Shown one piece after another: positions 23,970 through 34,474 of a stretch of DNA of 64,000 nucleotides. This stretch comes from Lycocorax pyrrhopterus obiensis (lineage: Eukaryota > Chordata > Aves > Passeriformes > Paradisaeidae): assembly GCA_014706295.1 (NCBI GenBank), contig JACSVZ010000002.1:134419200-134483199 (forward strand), given 5' to 3'. Both the position numbers and the translations under genes were made by a program. Numbering within the stretch: the stretch's first letter is position 1; every line of letters begins with the position of its first letter. Under the pieces are notes generated by a model. That model did no database searches, was not told the DNA's origin, and was given only the letters and a program-made list of their open reading frames with translations.

Positions 23970-24928
23970 CCGGCTGTGCCCCTGTGCCCGGCTGTGCCTC
24001 CTGTGCCCGGCTGTGCCCCCTGTGCCCCTGTGCCCGGCTGTGCCTCCTGTGCCCGGCTGTGCCCACTGTGCCCGGCTGTGCCTCCTGTGCCCGGCTGTGC
24101 CCGGCTGTGCCTCCTGTGCCCGGCTGTGTCCCTGTGCCCGGCTGTGCCCCCTGTGCCCACTGTGCCCGGCTGTGCCCACTGTGCCCGGCTGTGCCTCCTG
24201 TGCCCGGCTGTGACCACTGTGCCCGGCTGTGCCCCCTGTGCCCGGCTGTGCCCGGCTGTACCCTGCTGTGCCCACTGTGCCCGGCTGTGCCCGGCTGTGC
24301 CTCCCGTGCCCGGCTGTGCCCGGCTGTGCCTCCTGTGCCCGGCTGTGCCCTGCTGTGCCCGGCTGTGCCCGGCTGTGCCTCCTGTGCCCGGCTGTGCCCC
24401 TGTGCCCGGCTGTGCCCGGCTGTGCCCTGCTGTGCCCACTGTGCCCGGCTGTGCCTCCTGTGCCCGGCTGTGCCCGGCTGCGCTTCCTGTGCCCGGCTGT
24501 GACCCCTGTGCCCGGCTGTGCCTCCTGTGCCCGGCTGTGCCCACTGTGCCCAGCTGTGCCCGACTGTGCCCGGCTGTGCCCGGCTGTGCCCGGCTGTGAC
24601 CACTGTGCCCGGCTGTGCCCCCTGTGCCCCCTGTGCCCCCTGTGCCTGGCTGTGCCCCCTGTGCCCGGCTGTGCCCAACTGTGCCCGGCTGTGCCTGGCT
24701 GCGCCCGGCTGTGCTCGGCTGTGACCCCTGTGCCTACTGTGCCCAACTGTGCCCAGCTGTGCCCGGCTGTGCTCGGCTGTGCCCCCTCTGCCCCCTCTGC
24801 CCCCTGTGCCCTGCTGTGCCTGGCTGTGCCCCCTGAGCCTCCTGTGCCTGGCTGTGCATCCTGTGCCTGGCTGTGCCCTCTGTGCCCGGCTGTGCCCACT
24901 GTGCCCCCTGTGCCCGGCTGTGCCCGGC
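23970..24928. repeat. GC-rich minisatellite of about 10-bp units (about 0.96 kb)
   Basis: The plus strand is built from near-identical units TGTGCCCGGC (10 bp) interspersed with 9-bp variants TGTGCCTCC, TGTGCCCCC and TGTGCCCAC, often as a 19-bp dimer. A is almost absent from the plus strand, giving a strong C/G strand asymmetry. Because the units lack stop codons in most frames, open frames of several hundred codons appear on both strands; their peptides are just the repeat read in shifting phase and are not genes. Degenerate units toward 24.6-24.9 kb (CTGG, CAAC, CTCG variants) suggest that end is older. Confidence 0.97.
24549..24591 (-). other. Canonical G-quadruplex motif in the minisatellite
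   Basis: Five runs of CCC on the plus strand occur exactly 10 bp apart (24549, 24559, 24569, 24579, 24589), giving GGG runs with 7-nt loops on the minus strand. This meets the G3N7 rule. Similar, shorter runs occur elsewhere in the array. Confidence 0.7.
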
Positions 24929-25499
24929 GCACACCGCGCACGGCAGCAGCAAATCTGTGCCAAAGCCACATCGCCGGCATGGCAAACCCCCTGCGTTTGG
25001 AAACAAAGAGTTTAGCAACAATGTTTTGAGGTGCTCCGTAGAACCCACAGGCTCTGTAGTCCAGCTGACCACATTCGCTGGCTGGAAATGCAGCTGTCAT
25101 GGCAGAAGGGTGAGAACATGGGGTGCAGGCCAGCCTGGGCACGGGGCAAGATGGCAGAGGTCCTGTCCCCTGCTTACCCTTTCCTTTAGTAAATGCAGTA
25201 AGTGTATCCTAGGGTCCACGAGGTCAATTTCTGAATAGATGCAAGTAACACTAGCAGATCACTAGTAAAAATAAATCCTTTTAATGGCCTGCAGAGTGCA
25301 TAGGAAATTAATCCTTTCTTTTGCTGCATATTTTCCCTAATTTTCTCTCATTTTCTAAGCAAAATTTAAAAAAGGAGGTTAGAAAATAGAGATTTATATT
25401 CAGGTTGCCACTGAAACCTACATGTTGGCTCATTGAAATTTTCTACATGTAATTGCCAACTAAGAGATACTACTGATTGAGCTGATTACACTGCAACAA

Positions 25500-25668
25500 G
25501 ATGCCCAGAGAAGCTGTAGATGCCCCAATCCTGAAATTGTTCAAGATCAGGCTGGATGGGGCTTTGAGCAACCTGGTCTAGTGGAAGGTGTCATTGCCCA
25601 TGGAAAAGGGGTTGAAACTAGAAGATCTTTAAGGTTCCTTCTCAACACATTCTATGATTCTGTGAAAT
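25500..25668 (+). mobile_element. CR1 3'-end fragment
   Basis: This plus-strand piece contains the CR1 3' sequence equivalent to AGAAGCTGTAGATGCCCC, then TTCAAGATCAGGCTGGATGG, then the terminal TTCTATGATTCTGTGA-type tail. Only the last 170 bp remains, and it is diverged. Confidence 0.85.
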
Positions 25669-26111
25669 TCTGTGAAAGTTTCCCACTTCAATTTTTTTCA
25701 CCCTACTATGTACTTCATTGTCTAAAGTATTTCAACTATTTTTCCCTCCACAACGTTCAAAGCAGAAAATTTTCTAAAAGTTCAAATTAATCATTATACC
25801 AGAATGTGATTTCATCATTACAGGCTGTCTTAACAGACATATTCTTCATAAATGAAAATAAACCTAAGCCTCTCACTCAGTCCAGGCAATGTCATATTTC
25901 TGGCATTAGCAAATGATTTTGCATTTAAAATGTCCTGTATAAATGATAAATCAGCTTCACAGTAGGGGGAAAATCTTGAAGTCATTAGAGTTCATGAAAA
26001 TTTTTCCATAGAACTAGGTTTTTGCCTAAAAATGTTTATGCCACTTTTTCAGTAACTCCCTGACTATACAATCTTAGAACACACTCTACTGCAGTCTTGG
26101 TAAAAGGATCC

Positions 26112-26129
26112 AGGCTTGGATCCAAGCCT
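26112..26129. repeat. 18-bp perfect palindrome
   Basis: AGGCTTGGATCCAAGCCT is identical on both strands with no spacer. It could be a dyad binding site or chance. Confidence 0.8.
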
Positions 26130-27130
26130 CAATCTCTTATCAGACTAATTCTACTTGTTTCAGTCAGCTGTAAACAATTGATACCATCACTGAAAAGTGC
26201 AAGAAATCTGTTATAAATAATATTATCTGTCCTTGGAGAAATGTCATTCGCCCCTTTACACACAACACTGACCTATATGTAATCTTAAACTCCGTGTAGC
26301 GACATTAGCATTTCGGAGTGCTCAAAACTCCGAGCCCGTATTGCTGTGTGTGGTGTGTGACAAACACATTCAGTCCTCTCCTTCTTAAAGAAAGAAAGGT
26401 TTCCAGCTCCAGTGCTGCAGCACCCTATGCCTACACAGGTCGGAAGTGAAGGCACACGAGGTGCAGGATGTTCGCGAACAAGAGCTGGCCCAAACAGACA
26501 GATTGCTTCAGACTGGCTGAAAGTCACTGAGCAACAGCAAAGAGCTCTGGATGTCCTTACAGTTTTACAATGGCAGCATTCATGCACATTTGTACGGAAT
26601 TCTGCTGCGACTTCTTTATTCTTGTAACTCGCATAAAGATCCAAAATCTTTTAACTACAATGGTTTATATTTCCTATCAGGTGCAAAATGAAACAAAAGT
26701 AGTCATTGAGAGCAAAAGTAGAAACAGGGTAAATTATATTTAGATATTTATGACCTGGTAGCTTTAATACTAACTGAAATGCTCAAGTAAGCAATGGTGC
26801 TGGCGCCAATGTAAATTTGTACCACCAAAACTTCACAAATACAAGTAGAGTGAGAGAGGAAGTGTGTGTCTGAAGGGTGTGATTATGACTCAGTCTATGC
26901 CAGTCTGATTTGCTGTGCAAAGCACACCAAGTACCAAAATTGCTCTTTCTTAATAGTGTAGGGAACCACATGCAAGGCCCACTTGCATGACAAGCCATTT
27001 CAAATCTTTCATAGTAATTTAGAAGAGAAAGTAAACAACAATTTGCTTGGATGAAGGACTCATAAAGAAGTATGAAGTTCTACTTCTAGAGTGTAGGCTA
27101 CAGCTCTTCTGACACTTAGTTCTGTGCATT

Positions 27131-27452
27131 AATCATAGAATCTGATGAGCTTCCTGACATTTCCTCGAATCCTGTCACTGGTTACAAGAGTGAAGAGATC
27201 GGTACCTGCCCCTCCTCTTCCCCTCATGAGGAAGCTGTAGGCTGCAATTCGGTCTCCCCTCAGTGTCCTCTTCTCCAGGCTGAACAGACCAAGTGACCTC
27301 AGCTGCTCATCATATGGTGTCCCCTCAGGGCCCTTCACCATCTTCATCACTCTCGTTTGGATGCTCTCTAATAGTTTAATGTCTTTCTTATATTGTGGTG
27401 CCCAAACCTGCACACATGGCACAAGGTGAGGCCACACCTGTGCATTTACTCA
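27131..27452 (-). mobile_element. CR1 fragment, reverse orientation
   Basis: The 3' tail AATCATAGAATC is at 27131 and the element extends to about 27452. The minus strand encodes the end of a CR1 ORF2 protein (VWAPQYKKDIKLLESIQTRV, then KMVKGPEG, then LFSLEKRTLRGD, then DRIRGN). Its wording differs from the copy at 23.28 kb, so it belongs to a different CR1 subfamily. One long open frame of about 100 codons is part of this dead copy. Confidence 0.95.
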
Positions 27453-27991
27453 ACTTCAGTGATACAGTCAGCATATAGAGAGTTTAAAAAGAATAAATAG
27501 AAGATAATTATAATTTAAATGTGTGTTTACTTCTTGCAGCCTAAAATAGCACAGTCCCTCATATGTGATAAACGTGATCAAATCTACTTTTTAGAAGTTC
27601 AAGAAATAATGGAAGCTATTAAAAAAACCCAAACCGTAAGTATGAAATACAGAAAGAAAAAGTGCAAAGGAGACAAGGAATAATTTATAAAATGTTTATT
27701 CAATTCCAACTAATTTCTTTAAGGTTTCTTGAATCCTCAATATTATCATGTTAATGTTATGTGAAATAGGTCTATTATATATGACAATGCAAGAATGGAT
27801 TCCCTCATGGTTGCTGTGTGTGTAGGACACAACTGTCACACCAAAAGAAATTATGGAGTGGTTTTAAAAATGTATCTTCTTCTCATTAACTGTAAGGCTT
27901 GAAAATCACAAACATATATCTCTACGACTGTCTCCACATATTAAAACTTACTGTTTATATTTTTATGATGGCCAGACTACAGCAAATATTA

Positions 27992-28033
27992 TTTAACATA
28001 CTAGCATACAACATGTTTAACATACTAGCATAC
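27992..28033. repeat. 24-bp tandem duplication
   Basis: The block TTTAACATACTAGCATAC occurs twice, 24 bp apart, in AT-rich DNA. Confidence 0.85.
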
Positions 28034-28625
28034 TTAAAAAGTTGATTCTTTAATAGTGCCATCTGAAAAGTATTTATAGGAAAAAATAATTTTGAATACC
28101 TAACTTCTCTATAAAATTAGGTTTTCTAAAAAAGAAGGAAAGATGACGTTAAGTGTTTAAATTGTAAACTTCTAATTTTCATATGTTTTTCTAACACTTA
28201 CAGTGTTTGCATGAAACACTGGCAGAAGACCACAGACAAAAAGACTTTTATGAAATAACTCTCTTAATTTATAGAGCAGCCCTAAGAAACTACTTGAAAA
28301 AAAAAAAAAGGTGATAATTTCACTTTCATTTTCACCATTATGTTAAAATCAGGGATATTTTGTATAATGAAGGATTGAATTACCTAAGAAAAAGCTTTGA
28401 TTATTTGCACGTGGCTGTAGTTACTTTGTTTCTTGGTTTCTCTATTAGGAAGGTAGAAGTGATCACCTGGATCATCACAGAAATTTCTTTATTTGAAAGA
28501 TGGGAGGCAAGTACCATATGTGTTTTTTAAAACACCCCAAAACAAACATCAAAATTGTCTTCTCTAATTACATACTTTCAAACACATTTGGTCTGAGAAG
28601 TAACTAATACACAATCTGGTTATTC

Positions 28626-28662
28626 ATATATATATATGTGTATATATATATATATATATATG
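28626..28662. repeat. (TA)n microsatellite
   Basis: An alternating TA tract interrupted by TGTG, followed to about 28.81 kb by further TA-rich sequence and an 18-bp tandem duplication with unit TATATAGTTACAAAC (28772-28804). Confidence 0.9.
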
Positions 28663-31600
28663 TCCATGTCTGTCATTTATGCAAATATAAATATATTCAA
28701 AAATATACATATACATATGCAAACATATGTATCTAAATGAAATAGGGTATTATATATAGTGGTATTTCATATATATAGTTACAAACCTATATATAGTTAC
28801 AAACATATAATGGAGGTGCAGATAAAAATGCTTTGGCTTTGCATCTCTCTTGGCATCTCTGTGGCTTTGCATAGCCTGTTGCTTGTGATTTCTGCAGCTC
28901 CTTATTGAACACCTCTCTCAGGAGGCAGGGGACAGCTTTCACAAGCATTTCAAAAGCAGCCTTCGGTGAAGATCAAATCTCAAATGGACCCACAGAGCCC
29001 TTGTGCCCTCCTGACCCCTCAGTTTGCCTGGTAACACCTGTGGGCGGTGCATCCTGAATGAGCTAGCACCCAATTTTGAGCATGCAATTGCTTCATTTTG
29101 GAACAATCTGCAAAGAGTGCCTTTCCTTTTTGCAGTTCCATTAGAAGCCAACAATTCAGCTTTCTCTTGTCTGTTTTTATCGAGGCTCTCGGTAAAAGGA
29201 CATTCCTGCTGTTGGAATTCTAGAACTAACACTTAGTATACTAAGGGCAGAAACATTTTTTTCACACAAAGAGCAATGTATTTTAGTTTGTTTAAATTGT
29301 TATTGATACATTTTATACATAGTCAATGAAGATATACCTGGCTTTCCATTGCTAACAGGAGCAGTTACACTGACATCTTAATATCAAAGACCTATAGCAT
29401 TATCTCAAATAATTACATTAAAAATTGAACTTTTTCTACACAATTAACAATACATTATTTTGGGGAACAGCATAGTGTATAAAAATAGATTTTCCAATAA
29501 TGTTATATTATCATGTGTGTGCATTACATTTTTAAATAACACAATAAATGCTAAATGCTTACTAGATTAGTTATGTATATTAAAATAAATGCATAAATTG
29601 ATGCGTGAATTATTTTTAAGGAGCGATATGTAGCAGTTGGAAAGTCTTCCTTAAAGAAATACTTCTGTAAAAGTTTTGAGTGACCGAATTGCTTGAGAGT
29701 TAAAGACTGCCCACAAATACTTTGGAGTTTAAGGGAGGCTATAATTGTTAGCTAAGATATCTGCTGCAAATTGGTCAAGCATCTGGTGATTAAAAGCTCT
29801 TTGAGGTCTACATGTAAGTGCTCAGTGTGGGTATTGCTCCTCTGAGTTACACAGCCTCGGTATATTTGTGATAACCCTTTACCAGGGAGATTTTCGCTTT
29901 ACTAAACCTGGAGACCAATTAATTGAAAACTTTCAAGGCCTGACACATAGTTTAGAAATATACCAGACCTCAGCCTAATGTCTCACTGAAAACATTTACT
30001 TGTGACACATTATAATGGTCTTCTGGCCATTCTGTGATTATAGCAGCAATAAGGACCCTGTGCCTTTTCTGCCAGGGCCTTGAGAAAGTAAATAATCAGG
30101 AGGCTTTTTCATCATGTTTCTTCAATGTAACTTATTAGAAGAAAACAATAAACTCTCTAATAAACCAAGGAGAAATATTTAGAATAGATAACATGTATAC
30201 TTTCAGAAACAAACTTTGCTGTTACTATACAGCTAATGGGAGACATAAGCCTTAGCAGGAACTTGAGCAGGACATAACAGCTATATGCAGTTTCTCTCTC
30301 CACACCATTAAGTACTTAAAGGCTTTTGGTCTTGAAACAAAGACATGAAAATTCTGAAGTAAAAGAAACACAGGTTTGTTTTTTAACTTGTGCATAGGAA
30401 CACAGAGTTTCAATATCTGTCCTTCTCAAACCAGGTGCTGCTCCAGGACTCCAGAAAGGAGGATTTGGGGGGCTTTACTGAATAGAGAAATTTTTCTGTG
30501 CAGCAGTTCCAGACAGGAATGGTATTTTAAGGACCAGAAGTACTGTATCAGTACAAATAAAGACAAGACTTCTCACATTCTGGATATCACAAGCAATCTA
30601 AAATCAAGTGTGGATTTACCAGGATGAGAAGCCTGCCCTTCAAATGCTGGTAAACCAGGAAAGATACTCATAAACAGTATCTGCTGTTTGCATAGATACT
30701 TGTGCTAAACAAGTAACACAAAGACACAAAAACCCTACTGTGTAATAATTATGGTAATGCACATTACCCCTCTTTATCTGCATGCTTTTATGTTCTCATT
30801 CCCACCCACTTCAGGAGGTCACTCACACTGATAGATAAACCATCCTGAATCAGCTCTCCCATGTTCACAACAGTGCGCCAGACATTGGGGAAGTTGCTAT
30901 TCCCCCTCACACCCACCCACCCACAAATCCTATCTAACACTTCATTTAGCCTCAACCACAGGAAAAGAACTGTCTTATATGAGAGAAGAGCACAATTGCC
31001 CATCCCTGTCTGCAGCTGTCCCCAGCCTCTGAGGCTATCCTAAGATGGACCCAGAGCAGAGGAGTGAGAGAACCAGCACAGCGATGCCGTAGCACGACCT
31101 CTCTCTAATCCTATAATGGATACATTTTCCTCTGGTCCAATTACAAATTGAATCCTTTCCAGTTGGTTTTTTCCCTAGGAATTTAGTTCATAAACTCCCT
31201 TAGCGGGGATAAGTTCCCTATCACAAGCTGAAGTTTACCACCTTACCCTCTGCTGCCTGTGGGTCTCCTTTCAGTGCTAATATTACAGTTTTTGGCATAA
31301 TACTGTCTTGCACAACTATATCCAACTTTTAAATTTAGCTTTCCCTGTGCTTTCAGACTGACAGCCCATTCATCTTACCCTTAAAAATTTCTGGTTTTTC
31401 GTGATAAAATTAATGTGGAGTGCAACATCTTCAGCATTTTTGTAATGCATTTTTACAGCTACCTTCCTCTGGCTACAGCAGCCGAAAATAATCAAATGCA
31501 TGAGAACAAAGCACTTGTTAGAGAAAACCCTTTTTGCCTGCAATATTCCTTTTGTCCAAAAAATAAAGCAGTGTTTTCTCCAGTCATTGCATCTGTACAA

Positions 31601-33207
31601 TTTTTGGACCCTTAATTTGGATTAATCTTTAGTATAAGCTGAAGACTCCATTTTTCTTAGATAATTTATTAAGCATCAGTTATTGTTCAGTAAGCACTTA
31701 TAAGCATGGAAGCTAATAATTACTTGCTTCAATCAGTACCAGAATTTTAACTGACCACACAGAGATTTCAAGTATAAAATATAACACCTTGTCTCATATC
31801 AACCAGTCTTTGATATTTCCTTCTTCAGCCCTCCTAGGTTCTTCTTCAATTAAGCTCTTCACTGGTAGAGTCAGTCCCTTGGATCTTCCTGCTGTCTTTC
31901 AAAAGAACCTAAAGAAAACAGAAAAATCACTGCAGTCTGACTTCAGATTATTCCAGAAATCCTGGGGGGTTTTTTCAGCAGTGCTCCTATGTTCTATGAC
32001 AAAAAGCGTCAACCTTCCAGGGTTGCTTCTCTGAACCAATGCCAACTATAAAAAAAAAAAAAATTCAAAAAATTTCTACCTGAATTCAGCCTGAGCCAAC
32101 TGCTTACAGGTGCACATGGATACCTCTCCATCTTCTGTAAGCTATGACTTCTGTGAGGATGACTCTACACTTGTGAGTGCTGCACAGCTGCTTCCTACAG
32201 GCAACTCTAGATGACAACTCGAAGTCACTGTAACCAATTTTCCTTTTCTATTTGCCCATAGTAGAGGGAGAATGAGAAATCACTTGTAATTGCTGCAAGG
32301 TGTGCTCTCAAAACCTGACAAGGCTGACCAAGGCAACAGGCTGACCCCAGCCTCTTTTCCTCTGCCCAAACACCGCTCAGGAAACACACAGCTGCACCTC
32401 AAGATTTGAGAAGGTCTGATTCCTGATATTCTTGACTGTGGCTATTTATTACATATAATAATAAAAGTGTAATTTTGTAAGTACAGAACTCTAGTAGAAT
32501 TAGAAAACCATGTGCGGATATTTAAAACTAAAATTATTAATTCATATATTTTGCATTGGGATAATGCAAAAATATTTCAATCCTGTTCAAACTCTGTTCT
32601 GATGTGCAGTGTAGGAACTATATACACAGAGTAGACCTTTCCTAATGGATAACCTTTTTCTTCAGCAGATGGATGGCATTCCTTTCCACACAATCCTGGG
32701 AAATCTGTTAAGTACATAACACAAGTATTTTCTAAACTCTAATACGAAGTACCATTTATAGCTGTCTGTCTCTGGAGTAGGGGTCACTAATGGCATTCTC
32801 CAGTCCTCTACATTACCAGCACAGAGTCAGATGTGAGGGGGCTAGGCAATAGGATCCAAAAGGGGCTAGTTACAACTCTGTCAGAGTGCCAGATGTAAAT
32901 ATAAATCTCTATAATTATAAGTGTTTGAAATATAGAGGGATCAAATGGCTTTATAGTAATTTAAAGCTTAGAAATTGAAACTGTTTAGAAATTTGGGTAT
33001 TATCTATGGCTTTGTGCCTTCATTTCTTTTAGGAAAGTCAAAGGAAAAAAGAATTAATTTCCTGATGGAAAAGCAGCTATTATGAAGACCTTAGAATGAA
33101 CAAATTTTTCCATTATCTTGCAAAATTAGGAAAATACACTGGCTAGCAATATTTCTGTAAAAATATATTTTTTCAAATGTTTAAATAACATCTCTCTAAT
33201 AGAAATA

Positions 33208-33230
33208 ATATAAATATATATATATATAAA
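33208..33230. repeat. (TA)n microsatellite
   Basis: Short alternating AT tract in AT-rich DNA. Confidence 0.85.
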
Positions 33231-33548
33231 ACAATTATATCCCTTCTCTCCTGAAGGGATACATGGAGTTTGTATTGTGCTAGAGGACATATTTGTGATT
33301 TCAGGTAAATTCAACTACAGAGGGAAATTAAATACAATAAACCATGGGTTTGTGTACAAACTGGAATTATGAATGCATAAATGTACAACTGTGTGTGCAT
33401 GCATCTGCCATAATATTAGCAGTTATATACTACCTGAATTCTGAGGACAAAGGGGCTTCTACTTCCCTGTATGACCTCAGTTTAGTGATATAACTCAACT
33501 GAGGTCAGTATATGCCTAAAATTAATGTATTGGCTAGTCAGGATGAGA

Positions 33549-33567
33549 AATAATAATAATAATAATA
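33549..33567. repeat. (AAT)n microsatellite
   Basis: About six AAT units in a row. Confidence 0.9.
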
Positions 33568-33948
33568 GTAATATCCTTAATTATTCTGTAATAATACACT
33601 CTGGTTTAGGTAATAACTTTTCTTTTTCTCTCAGGAGTGTATTCATGGGCATTGTTTCTGCATTAATAAACACCAAGCAAGTTAGAGATTAAATAATAAT
33701 CACAGGGTCATTAGAAGACAGGTGTTTCTCACAAATCAGTAAATTATACTGTTTTTAAGTAGTATCGTAGGTAGATTTGCAGCTCACCTACATATTTCTG
33801 TAACAGTTCAGTACAGAGGTAATACGAAGTCTACCTCTGAATTTTTTGTCCTGAGGAACATTTCCCAAGCCCTTCCCCTTGTAACTTGATCAACAAGGAT
33901 AGGGCATTGTCCTTGGTTGCAGTGTATTCTATTACCATCCTCACGAGC

Positions 33949-34474
33949 TGTTGAAACCAGGTGGGGCAGTGTTTCCTGGCCTCCTCCCTCCGGACTATCT
34001 TTCTGCTAATGGCCCATCAATGCCCTGCCGCATGACTCAGAGATAACTCCCTCCGGACTATCTTCTGCTAATGAGCCCATCAACGCCTGGCCTCATGACT
34101 CATCATCCCATTGTGAGATGCTCCACCAGGAGCATTCCATCCTGGATATAATCTGAGATTCTGAACACCACGAACAACGTTCCCACTGGATTCCCAGAGG
34201 ACAGGAGCTACACAGCCACCACTGGACTTTCTGAGGAAGAGCAGACCCTTCTACCAGACCACTGCTTTGGCAGAGCCACATCCATCGCTTCAGGAGGACT
34301 ACAGCCACCATCTCATTGGACTGCTACCACCACTCTGATTAACAGGGTGTCAGGTTGTATCCTGACTCTGTCAGTTTAACCCACTGTTTTATGCCTTTAT
34401 TTTTTTTTTAATTTCCCTATTTAATTGTTATTCTGACTTGGTGCCTCCCACTGGTTTGTTTTCAAACTAGTACA
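33949..34474. mobile_element. Probable solo LTR of an avian endogenous retrovirus
   Basis: This 526-bp block begins TGTTGAAACC and ends CTAGTACA, giving the TG..CA ends of an LTR. It is GC-richer than its flanks and contains the promoter-like phrase GACTTGGTGCCTCCCACTGG that resembles LTR sequences common in songbird genomes, a recollection that needs a database check. Near the left end a 63-bp block is tandemly duplicated (33984 and 34047), and each copy contains TGACTCA, an AP-1 site; duplicated enhancer blocks are typical of retroviral U3 regions. No primer-binding site, polypurine tract, gag, pol or env was found next to it, so it is probably a solo LTR. A clear target-site duplication was not seen, so the exact ends are tentative. 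Confidence 0.65.
33984..34109. repeat. 63-bp tandem duplication with AP-1 sites inside the LTR
   Basis: Both copies start CTCCCTCCGGACTATCTT and continue through CTGCTAATG and GCCCATCAA to a TGACTCA at 34033-34039 and 34096-34102. Differences of several bases show that the duplication is not very recent. Confidence 0.8.

Larger units (their letters stand above)
24929..33948. other. AT-rich intergenic DNA outside the repeats listed
   Basis: Apart from the CR1 fragments, palindrome and microsatellites listed separately, no gene was recognised. A segment at about 29.60-30.18 kb is complex unique sequence with a homeodomain-type CAATTAATTG at about 29917 and has the look of a conserved non-coding element, but conservation cannot be judged from one sequence. 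TA microsatellite at 33208-33230 and (AAT)n at 33549-33567 are minor. Confidence 0.5.

Noticed and set aside
23672..25142. Very long open frames on both strands (up to 441 codons) with repetitive peptides rich in GTAGHSRAQ or CPAVPGCARL
   Set aside because: They come from a stop-free 10-bp tandem repeat read in shifting phase, and overlap on both strands in several frames. No start context, domain or codon pattern supports a protein.
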